Shown one piece after another: positions 1-5,899 of a stretch of DNA of 10,482 nucleotides. Every line of letters starts with the position of its first letter. Position 1 is the first letter of the stretch. A model generated the notes under the pieces. That model was not told the DNA's origin and made no database searches. It saw only the letters and a list, made by a program, of their open reading frames with translations. A program made the position numbers and the translations under genes. The stretch is from UBA1737 sp964474685. Lineage in GTDB: Bacteria > Bacillota_I > Bacilli_A > ML615J-28 > CAG-313. The stretch covers positions 1-10,482 of the forward strand of contig CAYYTE010000043.1 in NCBI GenBank assembly GCA_964474685.1, read 5' to 3'.

Positions 1-5
1 TTTTA

Positions 6-14
6 TGGTATACT
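6..14 (+). promoter_or_regulatory. rplS promoter, extended -10 element
   Basis: TG-G-TATACT: an extended -10 (TG at 6-7, hexamer 9-14). The -35 region lies outside the window. Transcription would start near position 20-22 and give a leader of about 90 nt. The same TGN extension recurs at the regulator promoter (2706) and the membrane-protein promoter (5356), which supports the call. Confidence 0.5.
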
Positions 15-20
15 AATAAC

Positions 21-112
21 GTTTAAGATGAATTGTATCTTAAGCAAACCACATTATTCCGCCCTTATCGAGATAGATATGAATGAATAGTGTTAGATGA
101 GGAGAAGTTAAC
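21..112 (+). promoter_or_regulatory. rplS 5' leader with stem-loop (possible L19 leader)
   Basis: The untranslated leader opens with a stem-loop. Bases 21-29 pair with 37-45 (nine pairs including one G-U) around a 7-nt loop, and it starts about where the transcript should begin. L19 leaders that respond to the ribosomal protein are known upstream of rplS in Bacillota. The position fits, but I could not match the rest of the leader to that family's consensus. The ribosome binding site GAGGAGAA is at 99-106. Confidence 0.4.
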
Positions 113-469
113 ATGAGTGAACAATTAATTAAAGCCATCACAAGTGAATATATCAAGAATGATATTCCTGAGTTCCGTGCTGGTGATCAATTAAGAGTGT
201 CTGTTAAAATCAAAGAAGGCGACAAAGAAAGACTTCAAAACTTTGAAGGACTTTGTATTGGCCGTCATGGTGGTGGCGTTAGTGCAACTTATACCGTTCG
301 TAAGATGTCTTATGGAATTGGTGTTGAAAGAACATTTGCCCTTCATTCACCAATGATTGCTAAAATTGAAGTTCTACAACGTGGTAAAGTACGTCGTGCG
401 AAATTAAATTATATTCGTACTTTGTCTGCAAAAGAAGCTCGTATTGAACAGTTACACGATAAGAAGTAG
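113..469 (+). CDS. rplS: 50S ribosomal protein L19
   Basis: Ribosomal protein L19 is a component of the large subunit at the 30S/50S interface. The 118-residue length is normal for the family (about 115). The diagnostic core is present: a GGGVSATYTVRK segment, then YGIGVERTF, LHSP and the basic RGKVRRAKLNYIR stretch. The ATG at 113 follows a GAGGAG Shine-Dalgarno at good spacing and has no competing upstream start. In most bacteria rplS follows trmD in the rpsP-rimM-trmD-rplS cluster. Here it has its own extended -10 promoter and is closed directly by a terminator, so it is at least partly an independent unit. The DNA downstream is an accessory insert and not the usual housekeeping neighbour. 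Confidence 0.97.
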   Translation: MSEQLIKAITSEYIKNDIPEFRAGDQLRVSVKIKEGDKERLQNFEGLCIGRHGGGVSATYTVRKMSYGIGVERTFALHSPMIAKIEVLQRGKVRRAKLNYIRTLSAKEARIEQLHDKK

Positions 470-487
470 GCTAAGCCTACTTTTTTT
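461..487 (+). terminator. rplS rho-independent terminator
   Basis: Bases 465-471 pair perfectly with 475-481 around a TAA loop (472-474) and are followed by a T-tract (481-487). The 5' arm contains the rplS stop codon (467-469), so the terminator is fused to the end of the gene. The A-rich bases before it can extend the stem into the T-tract. Confidence 0.88.
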
Positions 488-584
488 ATTCTTTACATTA
501 ATTATTAATAAGCAAATATTTTATACTTATTTTTTATTTACTAGAAAAGAAATTGCTAATATCAATAAAAAACGTGTCATTTTC

Positions 585-614
585 TTGCGTATTTAAATTA
601 TTAAATGATGTAAT
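585..614 (+). promoter_or_regulatory. weak candidate promoter for the ATPase pseudogene
   Basis: TTGCGT (585-590) and TGTAAT (609-614) are 18 bp apart. Both are imperfect, and the surrounding DNA is so AT-rich that such matches are expected by chance. A small A7-CGAG-T6 inverted repeat (627-643) sits directly before the ATG, where a Shine-Dalgarno would be expected and is not seen. Confidence 0.22.
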
Positions 615-643
615 TTAATTATCAAGAAAAAAACGAGTTTTTT

Positions 644-1928
644 ATGATTAATTTTAAGAGAATACATTTAGAAGGATTTAAAAACATTGAAACAAACACA
701 ATAATCTTAGATGATGTTACAGGAATTATATCATTAAATAATTATGGTAAGTCAAATTTTATGTCTGGTGTTGCCTTTGGCTTTCGTTTTATTCAAATGA
801 CACCGATGCAAAAAGCAAATGCAATAATGGATTCATTTTTAATGCCTTATGTAAATAAATGCTTTTTAAAAGATTTTCTTTTTCTTTTGAATTTGAAACT
901 GAAATAGGGGATAAATCTTATTGTGTGATCTATGAAATCTCTTTTGAATGGAAACAATTTACTGCGACTAAAGGTAAAATCCTTAAAGAGATTTTGAAAG
1001 TTAAAAGCCAGGATAGCCAAAAATATGAAATGTATATTTTTCGTTCTCCACCACAAGCAAATTACAAATCCTCGATTCAAGGTAGATGTGATAAACTAAT
1101 TCAAATCGATTTATTTGAATTGGTTATTAATAAAATTAATTCATATGATAACTTATTTTATATAAAATTAATAAATGAAATTAATAATATTAATGCATAT
1201 ATTTCTAAGTCTTTTGATGTACAGCCTGAATTCAAAATTATGCAATATAGCGAGAATGATTCAATTGAGACAAATATTGAAAGGGAAAATGATATATCTA
1301 AAACATTATATAATTTAAAAATGAAATATAGATCAAAATATGATTTATTAATAAATACTATGATGGATTTATTTCCAACTATTGAAGAAATAAGAGTCGA
1401 AAAAATCAATTTTGTTAATGATGAAAAGTATAAGAGACTACAATTATGTAGTGCGGACTATACTTTTGTTTGTTATGTTAAAAGGAAAACTTAAGAAATC
1501 TTACAAATATTCGGATGTTATCTGATGGAGCAAAAAGAATATTTATTACTCTTTCCAATATTTCAATTTGTGAAATCTTAAATATTCCATTGATAATCTT
1601 GGAAGAGCCAGAAAATGAAATTCATCCGGGGTTGCTTCGAACATATTTGGACTGTTTAATGCAGTTTTGCGAGAAATCAAAATTAGTATTAATTTCTCAT
1701 TCACCTGTCCTTGTGAATAATATGAATTTATCAACTCTATATTTTGGAATGCCCACCAATGATGGTACTGCTCAATTTAAAAAAATAAAACCTGCTTTAA
1801 TAAAGAAAGTATACGGGAATGCGGATACTTTAGGAGTTGGTGTCGGCGATTATATGTTTGATTTAATGAGCAGCTCAGATGACTTTGATGTTCAAACATT
1901 TAGTAATTTATTTCACAATGATATTTAA
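644..1928 (+). pseudogene. AAA/ABC-type ATPase of a defence pair, frameshifted
   Basis: The remains of a roughly 428-residue AAA_15/AAA_21-like ATPase, now split over three frames. Segment 1 (644 to about 871) has the usual N-terminus and a Walker A of the form SLNNYGKSN (residues 30-38; the usual first Gly is Ser). Segment 2 (about 871-1490) is the variable middle domain. Segment 3 (from about 1490) has the signature-like LSDGAKR, Walker B LIILEEPE (about 1590-1613) followed by NEIHP, and an SHSP H-loop. Both joins need a -1 shift (one base lost). The first lies at the T5A4 stretch 863-871. The second lies in the A-run 1486-1489, where restoring one base reads straight into LSDGAKR. No Shine-Dalgarno precedes the ATG at 644 or the internal ATG at 1515, so translation of the pieces is unlikely. 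Such ATPases act as sensor/motor subunits with a TOPRIM partner, as in AbiL and PARIS; the downstream gene fits that. Confidence 0.8.
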
Positions 1929-1956
1929 ATTAAATAAGTAGGGGGGGTATTGCTGG

Positions 1957-2574
1957 ATGAACAAAGTATTAATATTCATTTTAGAAGGGGAAAAAAAAGT
2001 ATTTTATAAACTATTAATGGAACAGATGAAACAAATAAATCCTCATATTAAAGAAATTTTTGCAGAAATTAAATATATGAATGCTTCAGGAATATGTAAT
2101 TTTAAAACCAAGGTTATATCGAAACTAAATAAAGAGTATTTTAATAATTTCAAATATAAGGATTATGAGAAGTTGCTTTGTGTTTGTTATGACCAAGATG
2201 TGTTTTCAACTCCAAATAAACCATATGATATGAGAAGTGTTATCAAAGCATTGAATGATATTTTTAAAAAAACCGATTATAGAAGTAAAACAAAATCCAG
2301 ATATTGAACATTTTTTTCTATTTGACCAAGAAGGAATTAAAAAATACTTGAAATTAACAACAACAACAACTAAAAACTTTAATGAAAAAGGCTGTGAAAA
2401 ATTAAAACAATATTTTAGCAAGCAAATAGAAAATATTTTAAAGGGGCCTCTTCTAGTAAATTAATTGAACAATTGGATATGTAATTAATTATGAGTAAAA
2501 TATGTGATCAGTTAATGCCACTATGTGAACTATGTGAACTCAAATGTGATGAATGTGAGTGTAATAACTCTTAA
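1957..2574 (+). pseudogene. TOPRIM/RloB-like protein, partner of the ATPase, broken
   Basis: Begins 28 bp after the ATPase behind a G7-containing Shine-Dalgarno (1941-1947). The N-terminus has a hydrophobic strand ending in EGE (about residues 10-12) and, near residue 80, YDQDVF. This EG..E plus DxD pattern is typical of TOPRIM-like nucleases (RloB, AbiLii, OLD-type). Frame 1 leaves phase at an A7 run (2266-2272; one extra base) and continues in frame 2 through NPDIEHFFLFDQEG. It returns to frame 1 at a GGGG run (2443-2446) through ASSSKLIEQLDM, hits TAA at 2482-2484, and the same frame runs on into a Cys-rich tail ending at 2574. The reconstructed protein is about 205 residues, close to AbiLii-like sizes. 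The TOPRIM-like call is moderately sure and the exact family is not. Without repair the gene would give a 116-residue fragment. Confidence 0.65.
2491..2574 (+). CDS. 27-codon Cys-rich reading frame, probably a detached C-terminus
   Basis: An ATG-to-TAA frame of 27 codons with six cysteines in CxxC/CxC-like spacing (ICDQ, PLCELCEL, KCDECEC). It contains a perfect 9-bp tandem repeat, CTATGTGAA (2521-2529 and 2530-2538). There is no clear Shine-Dalgarno. It is in the same frame as the SKLIEQLDM piece just upstream and is separated from it only by the TAA at 2482. I therefore read it as the severed C-terminal tail of the TOPRIM-like gene. A free metal-binding micropeptide is the alternative, with little to support it. 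Confidence 0.3.
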   Translation: MSKICDQLMPLCELCELKCDECECNNS

Positions 2575-2685
2575 TATTCCAATTATTTCAAATTATTGAA
2601 TGAATGAATAAATTTATGCACTTCAGGTAATCTTCACTTGAATGAAAATTCTTATACACTATTTTCATATTTTAAAGGCTTTTGC

Positions 2686-2714
2686 TTGCATACGTTTACA
2701 TCATATGGTATAAT
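2686..2714 (+). promoter_or_regulatory. promoter of the LacI/CcpA-like regulator
   Basis: TTGCAT (2686-2691), a 17-bp spacer, then TATAAT (2709-2714) with an extended TG at 2706-2707. The predicted start is near 2721, about 30 bp before the ATG. Confidence 0.75.
2687..2701 (-). promoter_or_regulatory. cre-like operator in the regulator promoter
   Basis: Read on the minus strand, 2701-2687 is ATGTAAACGTATGCA. It fits the degenerate catabolite-responsive element WTGNAANCGNWNNCA at every fixed position and TGWAARCGYTWNCW at 13 of 14. It overlaps the -35 hexamer and the spacer, a position where bound protein would block RNA polymerase. With a CcpA-like gene directly downstream, autorepression is the natural reading. 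Confidence 0.65.
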
Positions 2715-2752
2715 AAGTAAAAATGAGATGAATAAAGAAAGGCGAAAAAGAA

Positions 2753-3784
2753 ATGAAACAAGAAACAAAAAGACAAAGTCCGAATAAGATTTATGATGTC
2801 GCTGGTGCAGCAGGTGTTTCCTTGGCAACAGTTTCGAGAGTGTTAAATCATCCGGAAAAGGTGAAACAAGCAACACGCGAACGGATTCAACGAATCATTA
2901 AGGAATTAGGTTACAAACCGAATTTAAACGCTCGTGGATTAGCGAGTTCAAAATCCACTACAGTTGCGGTAGTAGTTCCAGAATTAACACGTTCTTCAAT
3001 TGCGGGAATGGTTGATGGAATTGCTGATTGTGCAAGAAGAAGAGGCTATCTTGTACGCCTTTTTGTAAATAATCCTAAGTATAGTGCCGATGATGATTCT
3101 GCTGAAAGTGAACTATGGGCAACAGTAGCATCGAGTGGTGTAGATGGTGTGTTATTTATTAACGATGAAGTTACTGAAGAACAACTTTCTATTATGCGTG
3201 ATTTTATTGTTCCAGTTGTACTTACGAATTCTGTTTGTACGGATAAAACAATTCCTTCGGTATCTATTGATTACAAGGAAGCGGCGTATGACATTACGCG
3301 TAAGATGATTGCTAAAAACAATAAAAAGATTTGGCTTATCACATCACAAAGAAAATATGCTGTTTACGATTTGATGGCTGAAGGGTATAACCAAGCTATG
3401 AAAGAAGCAGGGCTTGAGGCTAAGATTGTTGCGGTTGCGGGTAAAACAGAATTAAATGAAGGAACATTTAGAGATATTCTTTCCAAAGAACAACCGGAGG
3501 TTGCTTTAGTTGTTCGGGATTCAATGGCTGTTTCATTCATTAATGTGGCAAGATTGCTTCATTTAAGCATTCCAAAAGACCTACAAATTATTGGATTCCA
3601 AAATACAAAGTATGCGGAACTATCTCGTCCAAAATTAACTTGTATCAATACACCTATCTATGAAATTGGTGAAGAAGCAATGACTTTATTGACAGAGTTA
3701 ATGACACCAAGTGATGAGGAAATGAATATTAATCGTATGATTAAATATAATGTAATTGAAAGAGAAACAACTAAAAAAGAGTAG
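2753..3784 (+). CDS. ccpA: LacI-family regulator, CcpA-like
   Basis: A 343-residue DNA-binding regulator of normal LacI/GalR length. The N-terminal helix-turn-helix (about 12-35: KIYDVAGAAGVSLATVSRVL) is followed by the hinge helix region (GYKPNLNARGLAS, 53-65) that inserts into the operator minor groove, then a periplasmic-binding-protein-like effector domain. Several stretches track Bacillus CcpA: IPSVSIDY, VTEEQL, IPKDLQIIGFQNT, and the C-terminal RPKLT..NTPIYEIGEEAM..L. CcpA binds cre sites with HPr-Ser-P to mediate carbon catabolite control. The cre-like site in this gene's promoter and the adjacent tyrS (tyrS and ccpA are also close in Bacillus subtilis) support the assignment. The effector half is diverged, so a sugar-specific paralogue is possible. 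An AAAGG Shine-Dalgarno is at 2738-2742. There is no terminator of its own before the T-box. Confidence 0.72.
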   Translation: MKQETKRQSPNKIYDVAGAAGVSLATVSRVLNHPEKVKQATRERIQRIIKELGYKPNLNARGLASSKSTTVAVVVPELTRSSIAGMVDGIADCARRRGYLVRLFVNNPKYSADDDSAESELWATVASSGVDGVLFINDEVTEEQLSIMRDFIVPVVLTNSVCTDKTIPSVSIDYKEAAYDITRKMIAKNNKKIWLITSQRKYAVYDLMAEGYNQAMKEAGLEAKIVAVAGKTELNEGTFRDILSKEQPEVALVVRDSMAVSFINVARLLHLSIPKDLQIIGFQNTKYAELSRPKLTCINTPIYEIGEEAMTLLTELMTPSDEEMNINRMIKYNVIERETTKKE

Positions 3785-3790
3785 TTATTT

Positions 3791-3977
3791 ACCAGACACG
3801 TAGGGATTTATACGGTTCGTGAAAGTATAAACAAAAGTAAATGCGAAGTACATACAAGCAATGTAGTTCATTGTATAGATACTAAAGAGTGTAAGAGGCT
3901 AAATAGATTTAGCTTGTTAAACTAAGGTGGTACCGCGGAGAGATTCGCCCTTAGAAATAAGGGGGAGTCTCTTTTTT
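3791..3977 (+). promoter_or_regulatory. T-box leader controlling tyrS
   Basis: A tRNA-sensing riboswitch. The core AAGGTGGTACCGCGG (3924-3938) is canonical. The antiterminator is traceable: 3922-3927 pairs with 3949-3954 and 3935-3937 with 3946-3948, leaving the seven-base UGGUACC bulge (3928-3934) that captures the uncharged tRNA acceptor. Its U at the variable position fits a discriminator A, as in tRNA-Tyr. A stem III-like hairpin is at 3898-3913. In the stem I region an AGTA S-turn (3847-3850) faces a TAC at 3880-3882, the likely tyrosine specifier. I am less sure of that and of the 5' boundary, because 3807-3831 forms an extra 7-bp hairpin I could not place. Uncharged tRNA-Tyr should raise tyrS expression. 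Confidence 0.92.
3939..3977 (+). terminator. T-box-controlled terminator
   Basis: Bases 3939-3953 pair with 3958-3972 (15 positions, one G-G mismatch, one G-U pair) around a GAAA loop, followed by a T-tract (3972-3977). The 5' arm overlaps the antiterminator's 3' strand (3946-3954), so the two structures exclude each other. It is also the first terminator downstream of the regulator gene. Confidence 0.93.
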
Positions 3978-4000
3978 CATAAAGCATAAGGAGGTATAAT

Positions 4001-5233
4001 ATGACATTTTATGAAGAATTAGTGTGGAGAGGATTAGTCCACAACATTACAGATGAATCATTAATTGATAAGATCAATGAAGGTGGTTTAACATTTTATA
4101 TAGGTACAGACCCAACAGGAGATAGTTTACATGTTGGACATATGTTACCTTTAATATTCTCAAAAAGAATGCAAGAGCATGGGCATCATCCTTTGATTTT
4201 AATTGGAGGTGCAACAGGTTTTATTGGTGACCCAAAACCAACTTTAGAGAGAAAACTATTAACAGCAGAACAAGTAAGTTACAATGCGAAAGCATTATAC
4301 AATCAAGCGTTAAATTTATTCCATTGTGATATGGTGAATAATTATGATTGGATTTCAAAAATGAATGTTTTAGATTTCTTACGTGATTATGGAAAACTAT
4401 TTAATGTGAATTATATGTTATCAAAAGAAACAGTAAGGAAGCGTTTGGATGATGGTATTTCCTATACGGAATTTTCCTACCAGATATTACAATCGATTGA
4501 CTTTTTACATTTATTTGAAGAAAAGAATTGTGTACTTCAAATTGGTGGTCAAGACCAATGGGGGAATATTACAGCAGGTCTTGAGTTAATTCGTAAAGTT
4601 CATGGGTTTGACGCAAAAGCGTGGGGATTAACAATACCACTATTTACAAAGTCGGATGGAACGAAGTTTGGTAAAACTGAAGGGGGAGCTGTATGGGTAG
4701 ATCCCAATAAGACATCCCCTTATGAATTTTATCAATTTTGGATTAATACACCAGACTCAGATGTAATTAAAGAATTAAAAGAATTTACTTTCTTATCAGT
4801 GGATGAAATTAAAGCCTTGGAAGAATCGTTTATAAAAGAACCTCAAAAGCGTGAGGCTCAAATGGCCCTTGCTCGCGAAATGACACTTCTTGTTCATAAA
4901 GAAGAAGGACTTAAGGAAGCAATGAAATTAACTGAGGCTTTATTTAGTGGTAAAGTTGGAGATTTAACTCCAAAAGAGATTGAAGAAATATCTACAGGGT
5001 TTACAAAAGTTACTTTAAAGAATAATACTTTATTAATCGATTGTTTAGTTTTAGCATCTGCAGCAACTTCTAAGCGTGAAGCGCGAGAGTTTATTAAAAA
5101 TGGAGCTGTTCTTTTGAATGGTGTTCAACAAAAGGATATTAAATATAGTATTAATTTAAATGATGCGATTGGTAATTATATAATTTTAAGAAGAGGAAAG
5201 AAGAACTATTATTTAATTACAATTGAAGAGTAA
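4001..5233 (+). CDS. tyrS: tyrosyl-tRNA synthetase
   Basis: A class I aminoacyl-tRNA synthetase that activates tyrosine with ATP and transfers it to tRNA-Tyr in the cytoplasm. At 410 residues it matches the bacterial TyrS length. The HIGH motif is HVGH (44-47), just after the tyrosine-binding DPTGDSLH segment. GGQDQWGN (182-189) is the conserved substrate-binding loop, the KMSKS equivalent is KFGKT (222-226), and an S4 RNA-binding domain occupies about 345-408. The ATG follows AAGGAGG (3988-3994) at ideal spacing. It is the only gene between the T-box terminator and the terminator at 5242, so it is expressed alone (plus readthrough from the regulator) and under tRNA-Tyr control. All catalytic motifs are intact. 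Confidence 0.98.
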   Translation: MTFYEELVWRGLVHNITDESLIDKINEGGLTFYIGTDPTGDSLHVGHMLPLIFSKRMQEHGHHPLILIGGATGFIGDPKPTLERKLLTAEQVSYNAKALYNQALNLFHCDMVNNYDWISKMNVLDFLRDYGKLFNVNYMLSKETVRKRLDDGISYTEFSYQILQSIDFLHLFEEKNCVLQIGGQDQWGNITAGLELIRKVHGFDAKAWGLTIPLFTKSDGTKFGKTEGGAVWVDPNKTSPYEFYQFWINTPDSDVIKELKEFTFLSVDEIKALEESFIKEPQKREAQMALAREMTLLVHKEEGLKEAMKLTEALFSGKVGDLTPKEIEEISTGFTKVTLKNNTLLIDCLVLASAATSKREAREFIKNGAVLLNGVQQKDIKYSINLNDAIGNYIILRRGKKNYYLITIEE

Positions 5234-5241
5234 AAAATACT

Positions 5242-5279
5242 GAGAGTTTTAATGGATATGCCATTAAAACTCTCTTTTT
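5242..5279 (+). terminator. tyrS rho-independent terminator
   Basis: A perfect 14-bp stem (5242-5255 with 5261-5274) around a 5-nt ATATG loop, then T5. It separates tyrS from the c-di-GMP operon. Confidence 0.95.
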
Positions 5280-5335
5280 CTTATTAAACAAAAACTTCTT
5301 TTCTTCTACGCTTTTTAAATTATTACTTAAAAACC

Positions 5336-5364
5336 TTGCACAACCGCTATAAAAATGCTATAAT
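5336..5364 (+). promoter_or_regulatory. promoter of the c-di-GMP operon
   Basis: TTGCAC (5336-5341), a 17-bp spacer, TATAAT (5359-5364) with an extended TG at 5356-5357. Predicted start near 5371. The -35 TTG could be misread as a start codon of the next gene. Confidence 0.85.
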
Positions 5365-5383
5365 TAAAGTGAGGTATTATATA

Positions 5384-5866
5384 ATGGGTATAAAAACAAA
5401 CTTGAAAAAGAACTGGATTAGCTATGTTACCTTTCTTTTTTCATTGATAATTTTTCTAATTGCAAGTTATTTTCAAACCTCTAGTTTTGTTTATCGTTTT
5501 CTAATTGTACTCTCACTTTTTGTGCCAATAGTGGTCGATAGTGTTTTATATTCTATAGCTTTGAAAAAGAATTTAAGTGTTAAAGAATATCCTATCTTTC
5601 ATTACTTAAGGTTCTATGCAGTTATAATTCCCTTTTTGTTTATGGGGTTTTATACAAATTGGATTTTCTTTACGGACTTCTTTACGAGTACAAGTATCTT
5701 ACTTTCAATCATTTATTTCTTAATTTTAATGATAATTGGTAAGGCTACTTTTGATTATGAAGCAAAAGCAAAAGAAAGACCTTTGTCTTTTTTAGATATA
5801 TTACTAAACTATCTTTTATATTTTATTATTTTAATTATTTTACTTATCACCTATTTTATTCTATAA
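5384..5866 (+). CDS. small integral membrane protein of unknown function
   Basis: A 160-residue, very hydrophobic protein with about five membrane segments (roughly residues 11-30, 36-60, 68-95, 101-124 and 136-160) and short, partly basic loops. I do not recognise a family. The frame stays open upstream to a TTG at 5336, but that TTG is the promoter's -35 hexamer and lies before the predicted transcript start. ATG 5384, with GTGAGG (5369-5374) nine bases upstream, is therefore the likely start. It is the first gene of an operon, 33 bp before the phosphodiesterase gene with no terminator between them. A role in membrane assembly or signal input for the c-di-GMP proteins can be guessed from position only. 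Confidence 0.75.
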   Translation: MGIKTNLKKNWISYVTFLFSLIIFLIASYFQTSSFVYRFLIVLSLFVPIVVDSVLYSIALKKNLSVKEYPIFHYLRFYAVIIPFLFMGFYTNWIFFTDFFTSTSILLSIIYFLILMIIGKATFDYEAKAKERPLSFLDILLNYLLYFIILIILLITYFIL

Positions 5867-5899
5867 ACATAATATGGGTAGAGTACTAAAGGAGGCTAT

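Noticed and set aside
1158..1409. Minus-strand reading frames (also near 847, 1546, 2206, 2652 and 8853)
   Set aside because: No ribosome binding sites or recognisable motifs; they lie opposite real coding sequence or cross the N gap.
859..1494. Stand-alone gene of 211 codons
   Set aside because: No ribosome binding site. Its content continues the ATPase between the Walker A and Walker B segments, so it is the middle of a frameshifted gene.
1941..1947. G7 run as a phase-variation tract
   Set aside because: It lies in the ribosome binding site of a gene already broken by other lesions; nothing shows that its length varies.
2521..2560. Repeat array or CRISPR in the TGTGAA-rich stretch
   Set aside because: Only two perfect 9-bp units, directly abutting, explained by Leu-Cys-Glu codons in a Cys-rich frame.
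644..2574. Sequencing error as the cause of all the frameshifts
   Set aside because: All are at homopolymers, which is suspicious, but more than 5 kb of equally AT-rich intact genes nearby show none, and there is also an in-frame stop. Raw reads would settle it.
595..2610. Flanking direct repeats as attachment sites of the accessory insert
   Set aside because: The best candidates (AAATTATT-AATGA-like stretches near 595 and 2589) are short, imperfect and low-complexity; no integrase or transposase is present.
5336..5383. TTG start giving a 176-residue membrane protein
   Set aside because: The TTG is the promoter's -35 hexamer and lies upstream of the predicted transcript start; ATG 5384 has a Shine-Dalgarno.
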